DNA of 7,298 nt from Clostridia bacterium (lineage in GTDB: Bacteria; Bacillota_A; Clostridia; Christensenellales; CAG-138). Location of the stretch: assembly GCA_017553815.1 (NCBI GenBank), contig JAFZJT010000203.1, positions 1-7,298 of the forward strand, written 5' to 3'. This document shows positions 1 through 5,604 of this stretch, piece after piece. Position numbers and translations under genes: made by a program. Within the stretch, counting starts at the first letter, position 1. Each line of letters opens with the position of its first letter. Below the pieces are notes generated by a model. It had not been told where the DNA came from. It searched no databases and saw only the letters and a program-made list of their open reading frames with translations.

Positions 1-295
1 CGAGCGTTTCGATAGGATGCTTAACTATCTTCATAAAGCTGTTTATGTAGATAGCCTGAAGGTCGAAATCCTGCGCGGCGATGCCCGAAATAAAGCCCGA
101 AAACATTTTCGGTCCGTCGATTATGTACTCGCTCGCGTTGATAAAACGGATATCACGCGGCAAAAGATACATGCGGTCGTCATCGCAATCGATAAAGACT
201 GCGTTTTCGCTCCTCTGCGTATACGCCTCGTTGGCAAGCTCGATGATGCGGCGGGATTTCCCCGTTCCCTTACAGCCGAAAAGAATACTGACCAC
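1..295 (-). CDS. P-loop ATP-binding protein, N-terminal part (cut by window edge)
   Basis: The reverse strand is open from a GTG at 295-293 to the window edge, giving 98 residues and no stop. The protein begins MVSILFGCKGTGKS, with a clear Walker A loop GCKGTGKS at residues 7-14, so it binds ATP or GTP. A second acidic hydrophobic strand, VFIDCDDD, lies at about residues 33-40. The GTG start is supported by an AGGGAGGT ribosome site at 301-308, 5-6 bases upstream, and by a promoter behind it. From memory it resembles a small clostridial P-loop protein family often labelled ATP-binding or, loosely, 'PilT-like' protein; no function is established and the label should not be read as pilus retraction. 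The C-terminus is outside the window. The rightward reading frames over this stretch are shadows. Coding call is firm, function unknown. Confidence 0.82.
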   Translation of the reverse strand, partial: MVSILFGCKGTGKSRRIIELANEAYTQRSENAVFIDCDDDRMYLLPRDIRFINASEYIIDGPKMFSGFISGIAAQDFDLQAIYINSFMKIVKHPIETL

Positions 296-323
296 AGCGC
301 ACCTCCCTGAATTTGATAAACTG

Positions 324-352
324 ATTATATCATATCTCAAGCGAGCATACAA
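324..352 (-). promoter_or_regulatory. Promoter of the leftward P-loop gene
   Basis: Read leftward, a TTGTAT -35 box (352-347), a 17-base spacer and a perfect TATAAT -10 box (329-324) are present, and TG one base upstream of the -10 makes it an extended -10. It lies about 30 bases before the GTG start. The rest of the gap between this gene and the tRNA (about 353-520) shows no convincing gene or strong hairpin on either strand. Confidence 0.65.
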
Positions 353-521
353 CAGTAAAACGCAGGAAACGGGAATATTGAGTAAAAAACGAGCACAAAC
401 TAAGCTTGAAAACAATTATCGAGCAAGGTTTTCCGCCCAAACGAAAATTCGTGCCGCCGAGCACAGCCTCTCGACGCGAAATCAGCGAAATAATATACTT
501 TGCAATAAGCCGCAAATGGGG

Positions 522-550
522 TTGCTTTTTAATGCAGGCGGTAGTATAAT
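522..550 (+). promoter_or_regulatory. Promoter of tRNA-Asn
   Basis: TTGCTT (522-527) and a perfect TATAAT (545-550) are separated by 17 bases, the standard vegetative sigma spacing. Transcription would start near 557, giving a short 5' leader before the tRNA at 581. Confidence 0.75.
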
Positions 551-580
551 GTATTGCGTTCCAAGGAACGAAATGAATAT

Positions 581-656
581 TCCTCCTTAGCTCAGTCGGT
601 AGAGCATGCGGCTGTTAACCGCAGTGTCGTTGGTTCGAGTCCAACAGGGGGAGCCA
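581..656 (+). tRNA. tRNA-Asn (anticodon GTT)
   Basis: A complete 76-base cloverleaf can be folded by eye. The acceptor stem TCCTCCT pairs with AGGGGGA (one G-U pair), followed by G73 and an encoded CCA at 654-656. The D stem is GCTC/GAGC. The anticodon stem TGCGG/CCGCA holds the loop CTGTTAA, whose middle three bases GTT decode asparagine. The variable loop is five bases, and the T arm is GTTGG-TTCGAGT-CCAAC with the invariant TTC and A58. It stands alone with its own promoter and terminator. tRNA 3' ends are common integration sites, but I found no direct repeat of this 3' end elsewhere in the window. Confidence 0.97.
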
Positions 657-658
657 TG

Positions 659-686
659 AAAAAAGCACGCGACAGCGTGCTTTTTT
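659..686 (+). terminator. Intrinsic terminator of tRNA-Asn
   Basis: A perfect GCACGC/GCGTGC stem (665-670 with 675-680) with loop GACA is preceded by six A and followed by six T. It starts three bases after the CCA end and is a textbook Rho-independent terminator that could work in both directions. Confidence 0.93.
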
Positions 687-689
687 CAA

Positions 690-870
690 CTAAGTGCTCC
701 GCAGGCGCTCTGCGCCGACTTCACTAACGAGAGTAGCGAGTGCCTTCATTGAAGAAGCCTCTTTTGTCTGCCAAGGCAAAGGGGGGCTTGCTTTTTGGAC
801 GAAAACAAGCAAATAAGCGTAATTCATACTTCGGAGCGGTCGATTGTCCTCTTCGGAGCCTTTTTTTGTT
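690..870. repeat. Composite hairpin-rich non-coding element (possible dispersed repeat)
   Basis: Several short inverted repeats follow one another: GGCGC-TCT-GCGCC (704-716); CTTCA-T-TGAAG in the stretch before 760; a looser purine/pyrimidine hairpin around 757-787 (a CCTCTTTTG strand facing CAAAGGGGGG); and GCTTG(C)TTTT facing AAAACAAGC (786-810). Then comes a CTTCGGAGC motif, present twice (about 829 and 852), before a T7 run at 861-867. The order of blocks resembles an abundant dispersed palindromic element I recall from gut Clostridia, in a decayed form. Identification rests on memory, not a search. No reading frame here looks like a gene. Confidence 0.4.
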
Positions 871-1019
871 CTCAAAGCCCGAATTCGCCCTAAAACGCCG
901 ATGTACTTTTTTTATTTATTTGCGTTGCAAAGAAATAAATAAGTGTTCACACGGTTGGACGCGAACCAATTCTGCAGCATATTTCTCCCGACAAGTAACA
1001 ACATAATTACTCTCAATTC
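871..1019. other. Non-coding gap with A/T hairpin and T-arm-like fragment
   Basis: This stretch has no credible gene. It contains a 10-bp A/T hairpin (TTATTTATTT at 912-921 with AAATAAATAA at 933-942, loop of 11) that has no adjoining G+C stem and so is weak as a terminator. At about 953-969, read leftward, it carries a sequence resembling a tRNA T arm (TTGG-TTCGCGT-CCAA), but the loop lacks A58 and no acceptor, D or anticodon arms can be found. The translated frame that ends here is spurious. Confidence 0.45.
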
Positions 1020-1050
1020 TTGACCTACCGCGCGTAGTATGCTAAACTAC
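1020..1050 (+). promoter_or_regulatory. Promoter of the nuclease gene with overlapping inverted repeat
   Basis: TTGACC (1020-1025) and TAAACT (1043-1048) have a 17-base spacer. Three related half sites overlie this promoter: CTAC at 1025-1028, GTAGT at 1034-1038 and ACTAC at 1046-1050. The last two form an inverted repeat with a 7-base gap that covers the -10 box. This would suit a repressor operator, but no bound protein can be identified from sequence. Predicted start of transcription is near 1055. Confidence 0.5.
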
Positions 1051-1072
1051 ATATATCTTTATATTTCAAGAA

Positions 1073-1110
1073 AAGGAGCCCGTTTGCATCGCATGATGCA
1101 AACAACTTGA
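1073..1110 (+). promoter_or_regulatory. Ribosome site, 9-bp hairpin and TTGA-overlapping mini-ORF before the nuclease
   Basis: AAGGAG (1073-1078) is the only good ribosome site near the nuclease start, yet it is 28 bases from the TTG at 1107. A perfect 9-bp hairpin, GTTTGCATC/GATGCAAAC with loop GCAT (1082-1103), fills that gap; folding it out leaves an effective spacing of 6 bases. Alternatively, the same site is 5 bases from a TTG at 1084, which opens an 8-codon frame (MHRMMQTT, stop TGA at 1108-1110) whose stop overlaps the downstream TTG as TTGA. Both readings imply translational control of the nuclease; which one operates is inference. Confidence 0.5.
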
Positions 1111-2939
1111 TTTGCTATATGAGCGCATCATACGATAAGTATACAGTCACACAGTATTCGGTCAGCTCGATCCTTGGATACATCGAGGCCGGAGATATTG
1201 CAATTCCGGAGATTCAGCGCCCGTTTGTCTGGAAGGGCAAGCAGGTGCGAGATCTCGTAGACTCGCTCTTTAACGGCTATCCGACAGGATACCTAATCAT
1301 CTGGCAAAACCCGGATGTGAAGCTGAAGGACGGCAGAGACGCAGTTGGCAAGAAGGTCTTAATAGACGGTCAGCAGCGAATAACAGCGCTCATGACAGCG
1401 ATCGCCGGACATAAGGTTCTGACTGAGGAATACGAGGAAAAGACGATTCGCATTGCGTTCAATCCTCTCGCCAAAGACGATGAGGATCGCTTCGCTGTTT
1501 CGACGCCCGCTCATGCAAACAGCTCTTTCTGGCTCCCGGATATTGCGGAGGTGTTCAAGCCGGATTTCGACAGCTATGAGTTTGTCGATACATATGCGGA
1601 AAAGAATCCCGGTGTTTCAAAGAAAGAAGTAAACCAGAGGATAACACAATTGCTCAACATAAAGAGCTGCCAGATTGGTGCTATTCTGCTCATTCCACAG
1701 CTGGATATCAGCGAGGTCACAGAGATTTTCGTACGTATAAATTCACAGGGCAAGCGACTGAACGAGGCAGACTTCGCAATGTCGAAGATTGCAGCGGACG
1801 AACGCTATGGCGGAAATGGACTGCGAAAGGCTATTGACTACTTCTGCCATCTCGCAGTGGAACCGGCATTCTATGCACAGCTTTGCAACGGCGACAAAGA
1901 ATTCATGAAAACCGACTATGCGCAGAGGATGCGCTGGCTCAAGGACGATCACGATGACATTTATGATCCTGAGTACAACGATATGCTCCGCGTTTCGTTC
2001 ATGCACATGTTCGGAAGAGGAAAACTTGGCGATCTCGTTAGTTTGCTGTCGGGCCGTGATTTCGCAGACCGCACATTTAAAGAAGAAATCGCTGCGGATA
2101 GTTTTGCGAAGCTGACGAGCGGTGTATTGAACTTCATGAACCAGTATAATTTCAGCCAGTTTGTTCTGGCCATAAAGTCGGCAGGATTTATCACTGCAAA
2201 GCTGTTGAATTCACAGGTGACATTAGACTTCGCATACACGCTGTTCCTCATTCTGCAACAGAACGGAGAAATACCTAAAATTGAAATTAAGCGCTACATC
2301 CAGAAATGGTTTGTTCTTTCCACGCTGACCAGCCGTTACATAGGATCACCAGAATCACAGATGGACAGAGATTTGCGTAGTATTGCGGCTAAAGGATTCA
2401 AAGCATTTCTCGAAGAAAACGAAAGCGCTCTGCTGTCGGACGCATTCTGGAAGGTTGGTCTGGTACATAATCTCGAAACATCGTCTATTTCCAGCCCGTT
2501 CCTTAACACATTCCTTGCAGCACAAATCTACTTCGGGGATAGATCGCTTTTGTCGAATAGTGCAAAGGTCTCAGACCTCATTAGTGTTGCCGGAGACGTA
2601 CACCATATCTTCCCGAAAGAATATCTGAAGCAGAACGGAATCGTTGATAAGTCAAGGTACAATCAGGTTGCTAATTATACATACCTGGATACAACGGTAA
2701 ACATCTCCGTCGGGAAGCGAGAGCCGAAAGACTATTTCTCGATTGCACTGGAGCAATGTCTCGCTGGAGCTATAGAGATCGGAACGATCACGAAAGAAGA
2801 TGAGTTCTGGGGTAATCTTGACGCGAACTGCATACCGCGTGAGGTCGTGACTATGACCGCTACCGATTATCAGGAGTTTCTAAAAAAACGTCGTATGCTA
2901 ATGGCAGCAAAAATACGAGATTACTACTATAGCCTTTAG
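1107..2939 (+). CDS. Single-chain DUF262-DUF1524 (GmrSD-like) nuclease
   Basis: Probable type IV-like restriction or defence nuclease. The N-terminal DUF262 domain (ParB/Srx-like, the NTP-binding and hydrolysing half in GmrS) shows IPEIQRPFVW at residues 33-42, DGQQRIT at 87-93 and IFVRINSQGKRLNEADF at 207-223. The C-terminal DUF1524 domain is an HNH nuclease: HHIFPKEYL at 499-507 with supporting Asn523 and Asn532 and the GKREP turn at 536-540. In this superfamily GmrSD cuts glucosylated hydroxymethylcytosine DNA and SspE acts with phosphorothioate DNA; the target here is unknown. At 610 residues it is a normal size for a fused single-chain form, with all key residues intact. The start is uncertain: TTG at 1107 fits the hairpin-corrected ribosome spacing, while ATG at 1119 (MSASYDKY) fits the usual family N-terminus. 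Base use is more A/T-tolerant than the genes to the right, suggesting transfer. Confidence 0.93.
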   Translation: MICYMSASYDKYTVTQYSVSSILGYIEAGDIAIPEIQRPFVWKGKQVRDLVDSLFNGYPTGYLIIWQNPDVKLKDGRDAVGKKVLIDGQQRITALMTAIAGHKVLTEEYEEKTIRIAFNPLAKDDEDRFAVSTPAHANSSFWLPDIAEVFKPDFDSYEFVDTYAEKNPGVSKKEVNQRITQLLNIKSCQIGAILLIPQLDISEVTEIFVRINSQGKRLNEADFAMSKIAADERYGGNGLRKAIDYFCHLAVEPAFYAQLCNGDKEFMKTDYAQRMRWLKDDHDDIYDPEYNDMLRVSFMHMFGRGKLGDLVSLLSGRDFADRTFKEEIAADSFAKLTSGVLNFMNQYNFSQFVLAIKSAGFITAKLLNSQVTLDFAYTLFLILQQNGEIPKIEIKRYIQKWFVLSTLTSRYIGSPESQMDRDLRSIAAKGFKAFLEENESALLSDAFWKVGLVHNLETSSISSPFLNTFLAAQIYFGDRSLLSNSAKVSDLISVAGDVHHIFPKEYLKQNGIVDKSRYNQVANYTYLDTTVNISVGKREPKDYFSIALEQCLAGAIEIGTITKEDEFWGNLDANCIPREVVTMTATDYQEFLKKRRMLMAAKIRDYYYSL

Positions 2940-2956
2940 AGGGAAAAGGAGCATCA

Positions 2957-3034
2957 ATGCCCGGAACAATGCAGAAAATCAAGCTGCTGAAGCTGTACGA
3001 GTTACTGCAGAGAGAGACGGATCGCTCAGCCTAA
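2957..3034 (+). pseudogene. N-terminal stub of a WYL/YafY-type transcription regulator
   Basis: A ribosome site AAAAGGAG (2944-2951) precedes ATG at 2957 by five bases. The frame reads MPGTMQKIKLLKLYELL at residues 1-17, then QRETD, and ends with RSA and a TAA at 3032-3034. The motif QKIKLLKLYELLQRETD is what I recall as the first helix of WYL-domain regulators with an N-terminal winged HTH, which normally run on for about 300 residues (typically continuing DEEHP and into the DNA-recognition helix). The match breaks off after the aspartate, so this is best read as a gene truncated by a deletion or insertion. It begins 17 bases after the nuclease stop, so the intact gene was probably co-transcribed with it. 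WYL regulators of the BrxR/CapW kind control defence genes, but 25 residues cannot show that role. A genuine 25-residue peptide is a weaker alternative. Confidence 0.6.
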
Positions 3035-3052
3035 ACAGCAACCCCCTGTTGC

Positions 3053-3081
3053 TTGCAAAACCCCATCCCATGCAGTACAAT
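3053..3081 (+). promoter_or_regulatory. Promoter of the XRE/zinc-ribbon gene
   Basis: TTGCAA (3053-3058), a 17-base spacer and TACAAT (3076-3081) form a strong vegetative promoter 30 bases before the start codon. A small inverted repeat, AGCAAC/GTTGCT (3037-3053), sits just upstream and touches the -35 box; with no T run it is more likely regulatory or incidental than a terminator. Confidence 0.7.
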
Positions 3082-3110
3082 AGAGCCATATCAAACAAGG
3101 AGGTGTTCGT

Positions 3111-3869
3111 ATGGATACAAAGGACGTATTACTTGAACTGCGCACGAAGCACGGTCTATCTCAGGATGAGCTTGCGGAGAAGGTTTTCGTGACCCGTCAG
3201 GCGGTCTCGCGCTGGGAAAACGGCGACACCGTGCCGAGCACCGAAACGCTGAAGCTCCTTTCGAGGCTCTACAACGTTTCCATAAACACCCTGCTCGGCG
3301 CGCCGCGAAAGCTCGTTTGCCAATGTTGCGGCATGCCGCTCGAGGATGAGATAATAGGCAGGAACGAGGACGGCTCGCTAAACGAGGACTACTGCAAATG
3401 GTGCTATGCGGACGGCACCTATACCTATTCCGATATGGACGAGCTTATAAAGGTCTGCATCCCGCACATGGCGAGCGCGGGCTTCACCGAGGAGCAGGCG
3501 CGCGAGCACATGAAGGCGATCCTTCCCACGCTCGATTATTGGAAGCGCCACGACGAGCTCGGTGACGACGGCAGGTTCGAGGCATTCAAAAAACAGCTTG
3601 TGGACGAGATAAATGCGCTCGGTATCGAAGGAATGCCCAAGCTCGAAGGGCTGAACGCGCTCGTTGGAAGCTTCGTCAACCTCGCCTACCCGCTCCCGAG
3701 CGGCGCGAGCGTCAAGTTCTTGGACGACGGCACGACCTACCTCGGCAACCAGCTCGAGACGGGGGATGAGCGTTGCTTCGGAGTGCTCGCAAACGCCGAT
3801 TTCATACTCATCTGCACATACGGTTGTGAGGGCGCGGAGCCCGAGCTTCTGCTCTATAAAAAAAGATAA
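3111..3869 (+). CDS. XRE-family regulator with zinc ribbon and unnamed C-terminal domain
   Basis: A 252-residue cytoplasmic protein of three parts. Residues 1-65 are a Cro/CI-type helix-turn-helix (LSQDELAEKV, then the recognition helix VTRQAVSRWENG), expected to bind DNA. Residues 68-120 are a putative zinc ribbon with paired cysteines C70/C73 (plus C72) and C95/C98, in the form CxxCGMPLE...YCKWCY. Residues about 155-252 form a domain I cannot name, with the pattern LGIEGMPKLEGLNALVGSFVNLAYPLPSG and KFLDDGTTYLGNQLE (a protein of similar type seems common in Clostridia). The start is fixed by AAGGAGGTG at 3097-3105. It is monocistronic, with its own promoter and terminator. The design suggests a regulator that senses a ligand, metal or redox state through the C-terminal part; that role is inference. 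It is not obviously tied to the nuclease. Confidence 0.9.
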   Translation: MDTKDVLLELRTKHGLSQDELAEKVFVTRQAVSRWENGDTVPSTETLKLLSRLYNVSINTLLGAPRKLVCQCCGMPLEDEIIGRNEDGSLNEDYCKWCYADGTYTYSDMDELIKVCIPHMASAGFTEEQAREHMKAILPTLDYWKRHDELGDDGRFEAFKKQLVDEINALGIEGMPKLEGLNALVGSFVNLAYPLPSGASVKFLDDGTTYLGNQLETGDERCFGVLANADFILICTYGCEGAEPELLLYKKR

Positions 3870-3900
3870 CTTAAAAACGGTTCTTGCCGTGGATTCAACG

Positions 3901-3926
3901 AAACCGCGCTTTTCGGCGCGGTTTTT
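3901..3926 (+). terminator. Intrinsic terminator after the XRE/zinc-ribbon gene
   Basis: A 9-bp perfect stem, AAACCGCGC (3901-3909) with GCGCGGTTT (3916-3924), is closed by a 6-base loop and runs straight into TT, then CGC and another six T. It separates the regulator from the downstream gene run. Confidence 0.9.
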
Positions 3927-3938
3927 CGCTTTTTTCGG

Positions 3939-3967
3939 TTGCCTTTTCGCGGCTTTTTTGTTATAGT
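3939..3967 (+). promoter_or_regulatory. Promoter of the three-gene run
   Basis: TTGCCT (3939-3944) and TATAGT (3962-3967) are 17 bases apart. The -10 lies about 30 bases before the ATG at 3998, and a GGGAGGG ribosome site at 3987-3993 follows. It begins only about a dozen bases past the preceding terminator. Confidence 0.65.
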
Positions 3968-3997
3968 ATATATGAATGAAACGGTCGGGAGGGCAGG

Positions 3998-5011
3998 ATG
4001 AAAAGAGCCGAAATAATCGAGAAACTGCGCGCGTTCCCATACGACTCAAAGCAGTATTGGGTCATCACGGGCGGCGCGATGGTGCTGTACGGCATTAGGG
4101 AGGAGGCGACCGATATCGACCTCGGTTGCACGAGCGCGATGGCGGATAGACTCGAAGCGGAGGGCTTCCTTCATAAAATCACGCCCGACAGAAACCGTTG
4201 GTTCAAGCTCGGCGGCGATATCGAGGTGTTTGAAAATTGGCTGAACGGCACGGTCGATTCCGCCGGCGGCATCCCCGTGGTATCGCTTCAAGGTCTGCTT
4301 GAGATGAAAAGAGGCCTTGGCAGACCCAAGGACAGAGCGGACGTTGAGCTGATTGAGGAATTTTTGGCGAGCAACAGAGCATACTGGGAAAAGAGCTGGG
4401 AAACGACGGATAAGGAGGCGCTATTAAGGCACGTTCGGGAGCATCGCGAACGGTACGCCGAAAGCGAAGAGATAGTGATTTTCAAAAAGGAGGGCCTGCG
4501 TCGCGTCTGCGATGCGGGTTGCGGCTTCGGCGCGTACACGCTTGCGCTTGCCGAGCAGGGCTTTTCCGTGCATAGCTTCGATATTTCCGAGAGGGCGGTC
4601 GAATGCGCTCGCAGTATACTCGCTGAATGCGGATACGATGCCGAGATAAAGCGAAGCGACATACTTAAAAGCGGCTATTTGGATGGAGAATTCGACGGCG
4701 CCTTTGCCCATTCCGTTCTCGACCACATGAGCTGCGCCGACGCGAAAAAGGCGCTCGACGAGCTTTGCCGCATCGTTCGCAAGGGCGGGCTCATCCTGCT
4801 TTCCTTTGATACGGCGGATGAGGATGACCTTGCGGAGCCGCACGAGCTCTTACCAGATGGGAGCCTGCTCTATACGGGCGCGTCGCGGAAAAACGGCATG
4901 GTATTTCATCCGTATGATAGATTTGAGATACGCGCTCTGGTCGAGGGAAAGGAAACGGTGTTTGAATCTGTCAATCAAAAGGGCGAGCAGATAATAATCA
5001 TTCGGAATTGA
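3998..5011 (+). CDS. Fusion of nucleotidyltransferase-like domain and class I SAM methyltransferase
   Basis: A 337-residue protein built from two modules. Residues 1-125 look like a minimal nucleotidyltransferase-fold domain: TGGAMVLYG at 24-32 (the GG of the fold), TDID with Asp39 and Asp41 as the metal-binding pair, and D74/E76 (GGDIEVF) as candidate third acid. Residues about 128-337 are a class I SAM-dependent methyltransferase: motif I VCDAGCGFGAY at 170-180, motif II acid Asp195 in HSFDIS, Asp221 in RSDIL, motif IV FDGAFAHSVLDH at 232-243 and the strand GGLILLSFD at 263-271. The linker (YWEKSWETTDKEALLRHV) looks like the usual start of this methyltransferase family, yet no start codon lies there, so the join is a true in-frame fusion. 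Both active sites look intact. Substrates are unknown. It heads a rightward run; the next gene starts 57 bases on. Confidence 0.88.
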   Translation: MKRAEIIEKLRAFPYDSKQYWVITGGAMVLYGIREEATDIDLGCTSAMADRLEAEGFLHKITPDRNRWFKLGGDIEVFENWLNGTVDSAGGIPVVSLQGLLEMKRGLGRPKDRADVELIEEFLASNRAYWEKSWETTDKEALLRHVREHRERYAESEEIVIFKKEGLRRVCDAGCGFGAYTLALAEQGFSVHSFDISERAVECARSILAECGYDAEIKRSDILKSGYLDGEFDGAFAHSVLDHMSCADAKKALDELCRIVRKGGLILLSFDTADEDDLAEPHELLPDGSLLYTGASRKNGMVFHPYDRFEIRALVEGKETVFESVNQKGEQIIIIRN

Positions 5012-5068
5012 AAGCTATGTTTCCGTGCTGCAGAATAGCAGAAAAAGCTTGATAGAAAGGGGATAAAC

Positions 5069-5584
5069 ATGGTAATTCTAATCGCGGGCGCTTCGCATTC
5101 GGGCAAGACCGCATTCGCGCAGAAGCTGCTTGAAAAATACAAATCCCCGTATCTGTCCATCGACCATCTGAAGATGGGGCTTATCCGCAGCGGCAATACG
5201 GAGCTTACGCCCGTGAGCGACGACGCGGATTTAACGGCGTATCTCTGGCCGATAGTGCGCGAAATGGTCAAAACGGCGATAGAAAACGGGCAAAACCTCA
5301 TCATTGAGGGCTGTTACATCCCGTTCACTTGGGCGCAGGACTTCGACGGAGAGTATCTTGCCCATATCCGCTACTGCTGCCTAGTTCTGAGCCGTGGCTA
5401 TATCGAGCAGCATTTCGACGATATCGAGAGATATGCCTCGGTCATCGAGAACCGCCTCGATGACGAATGGCTCAGCATGGAAGCCGTGCTCGCGGATAAT
5501 CTTCGTATGCTCGAGCTTGCGACGCTTCATAACGTCAACACCATTCTCATAGACGGCGAATATGAGATAGATTTCGAGCTTTGA
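5069..5584 (+). CDS. Small P-loop kinase-like protein
   Basis: A 171-residue cytoplasmic P-loop protein of the adenylate kinase/zeta-toxin/chloramphenicol-phosphotransferase-like fold. It starts MVILIAGASHSGKT, with Walker A GASHSGKT at residues 7-14. Asp32 in LSIDHLKMG is in the position often used to bind or activate substrate, and LIIEGCYIP at 77-85 is the second acidic strand. RYASVIENRLDDE at 121-133 supplies Arg121 and Arg129 for a lid-like region. Members are common in Clostridia and are often auto-labelled 2-phosphoglycerate kinase or zeta toxin without proof, so no substrate is assigned. The start is supported by GAAAGGGGAT at 5055-5064. Its stop codon shares bases with a TTG of the next reading frame (TTGA, 5581-5584), and the next gene's likely ATG is 20 bases on, so the two are probably co-transcribed. 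No antitoxin-like partner is visible. Confidence 0.88.
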   Translation: MVILIAGASHSGKTAFAQKLLEKYKSPYLSIDHLKMGLIRSGNTELTPVSDDADLTAYLWPIVREMVKTAIENGQNLIIEGCYIPFTWAQDFDGEYLAHIRYCCLVLSRGYIEQHFDDIERYASVIENRLDDEWLSMEAVLADNLRMLELATLHNVNTILIDGEYEIDFEL

Positions 5585-5604
5585 CGCTCTCTATAAAACG
5601 AAAA

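Noticed and set aside
17..590. Rightward frames of 97 and 169 residues across the left end
   Set aside because: They lie antisense to the GTG-started P-loop gene and run over its promoter and into the tRNA; neither has a ribosome site or recognisable domain.
740..1006. Rightward 88-residue frame ending HGWTRTNSAAYFSRQVTT
   Set aside because: It crosses several hairpins, has no ribosome site, and its GWTRTN segment is the kind of peptide produced by translating a T-arm-like sequence. Not a gene.
581..3034. Complete integrative element between tRNA-Asn and the WYL stub
   Set aside because: No integrase, no relaxase and no direct repeat of the tRNA 3' end was found in this interval. An acquired segment is possible, but an integrative element cannot be supported.
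3941..3960. Second terminator made of GCC/GGC plus six T
   Set aside because: The stem is only about three pairs and it overlaps the -35 box of the next promoter; the strong terminator at 3901-3926 is sufficient.
3378..4049. Leftward 223-residue frame opposite the XRE/zinc-ribbon gene
   Set aside because: It is antisense to a clearly conserved protein, runs through a terminator and two promoter elements, and has arginine/valine-rich composition typical of a shadow frame.
5069..5584. Zeta-type toxin of a toxin-antitoxin pair
   Set aside because: The P-loop fold is compatible, but there is no small antitoxin gene next to it, and the family is widespread as a stand-alone protein in Clostridia.
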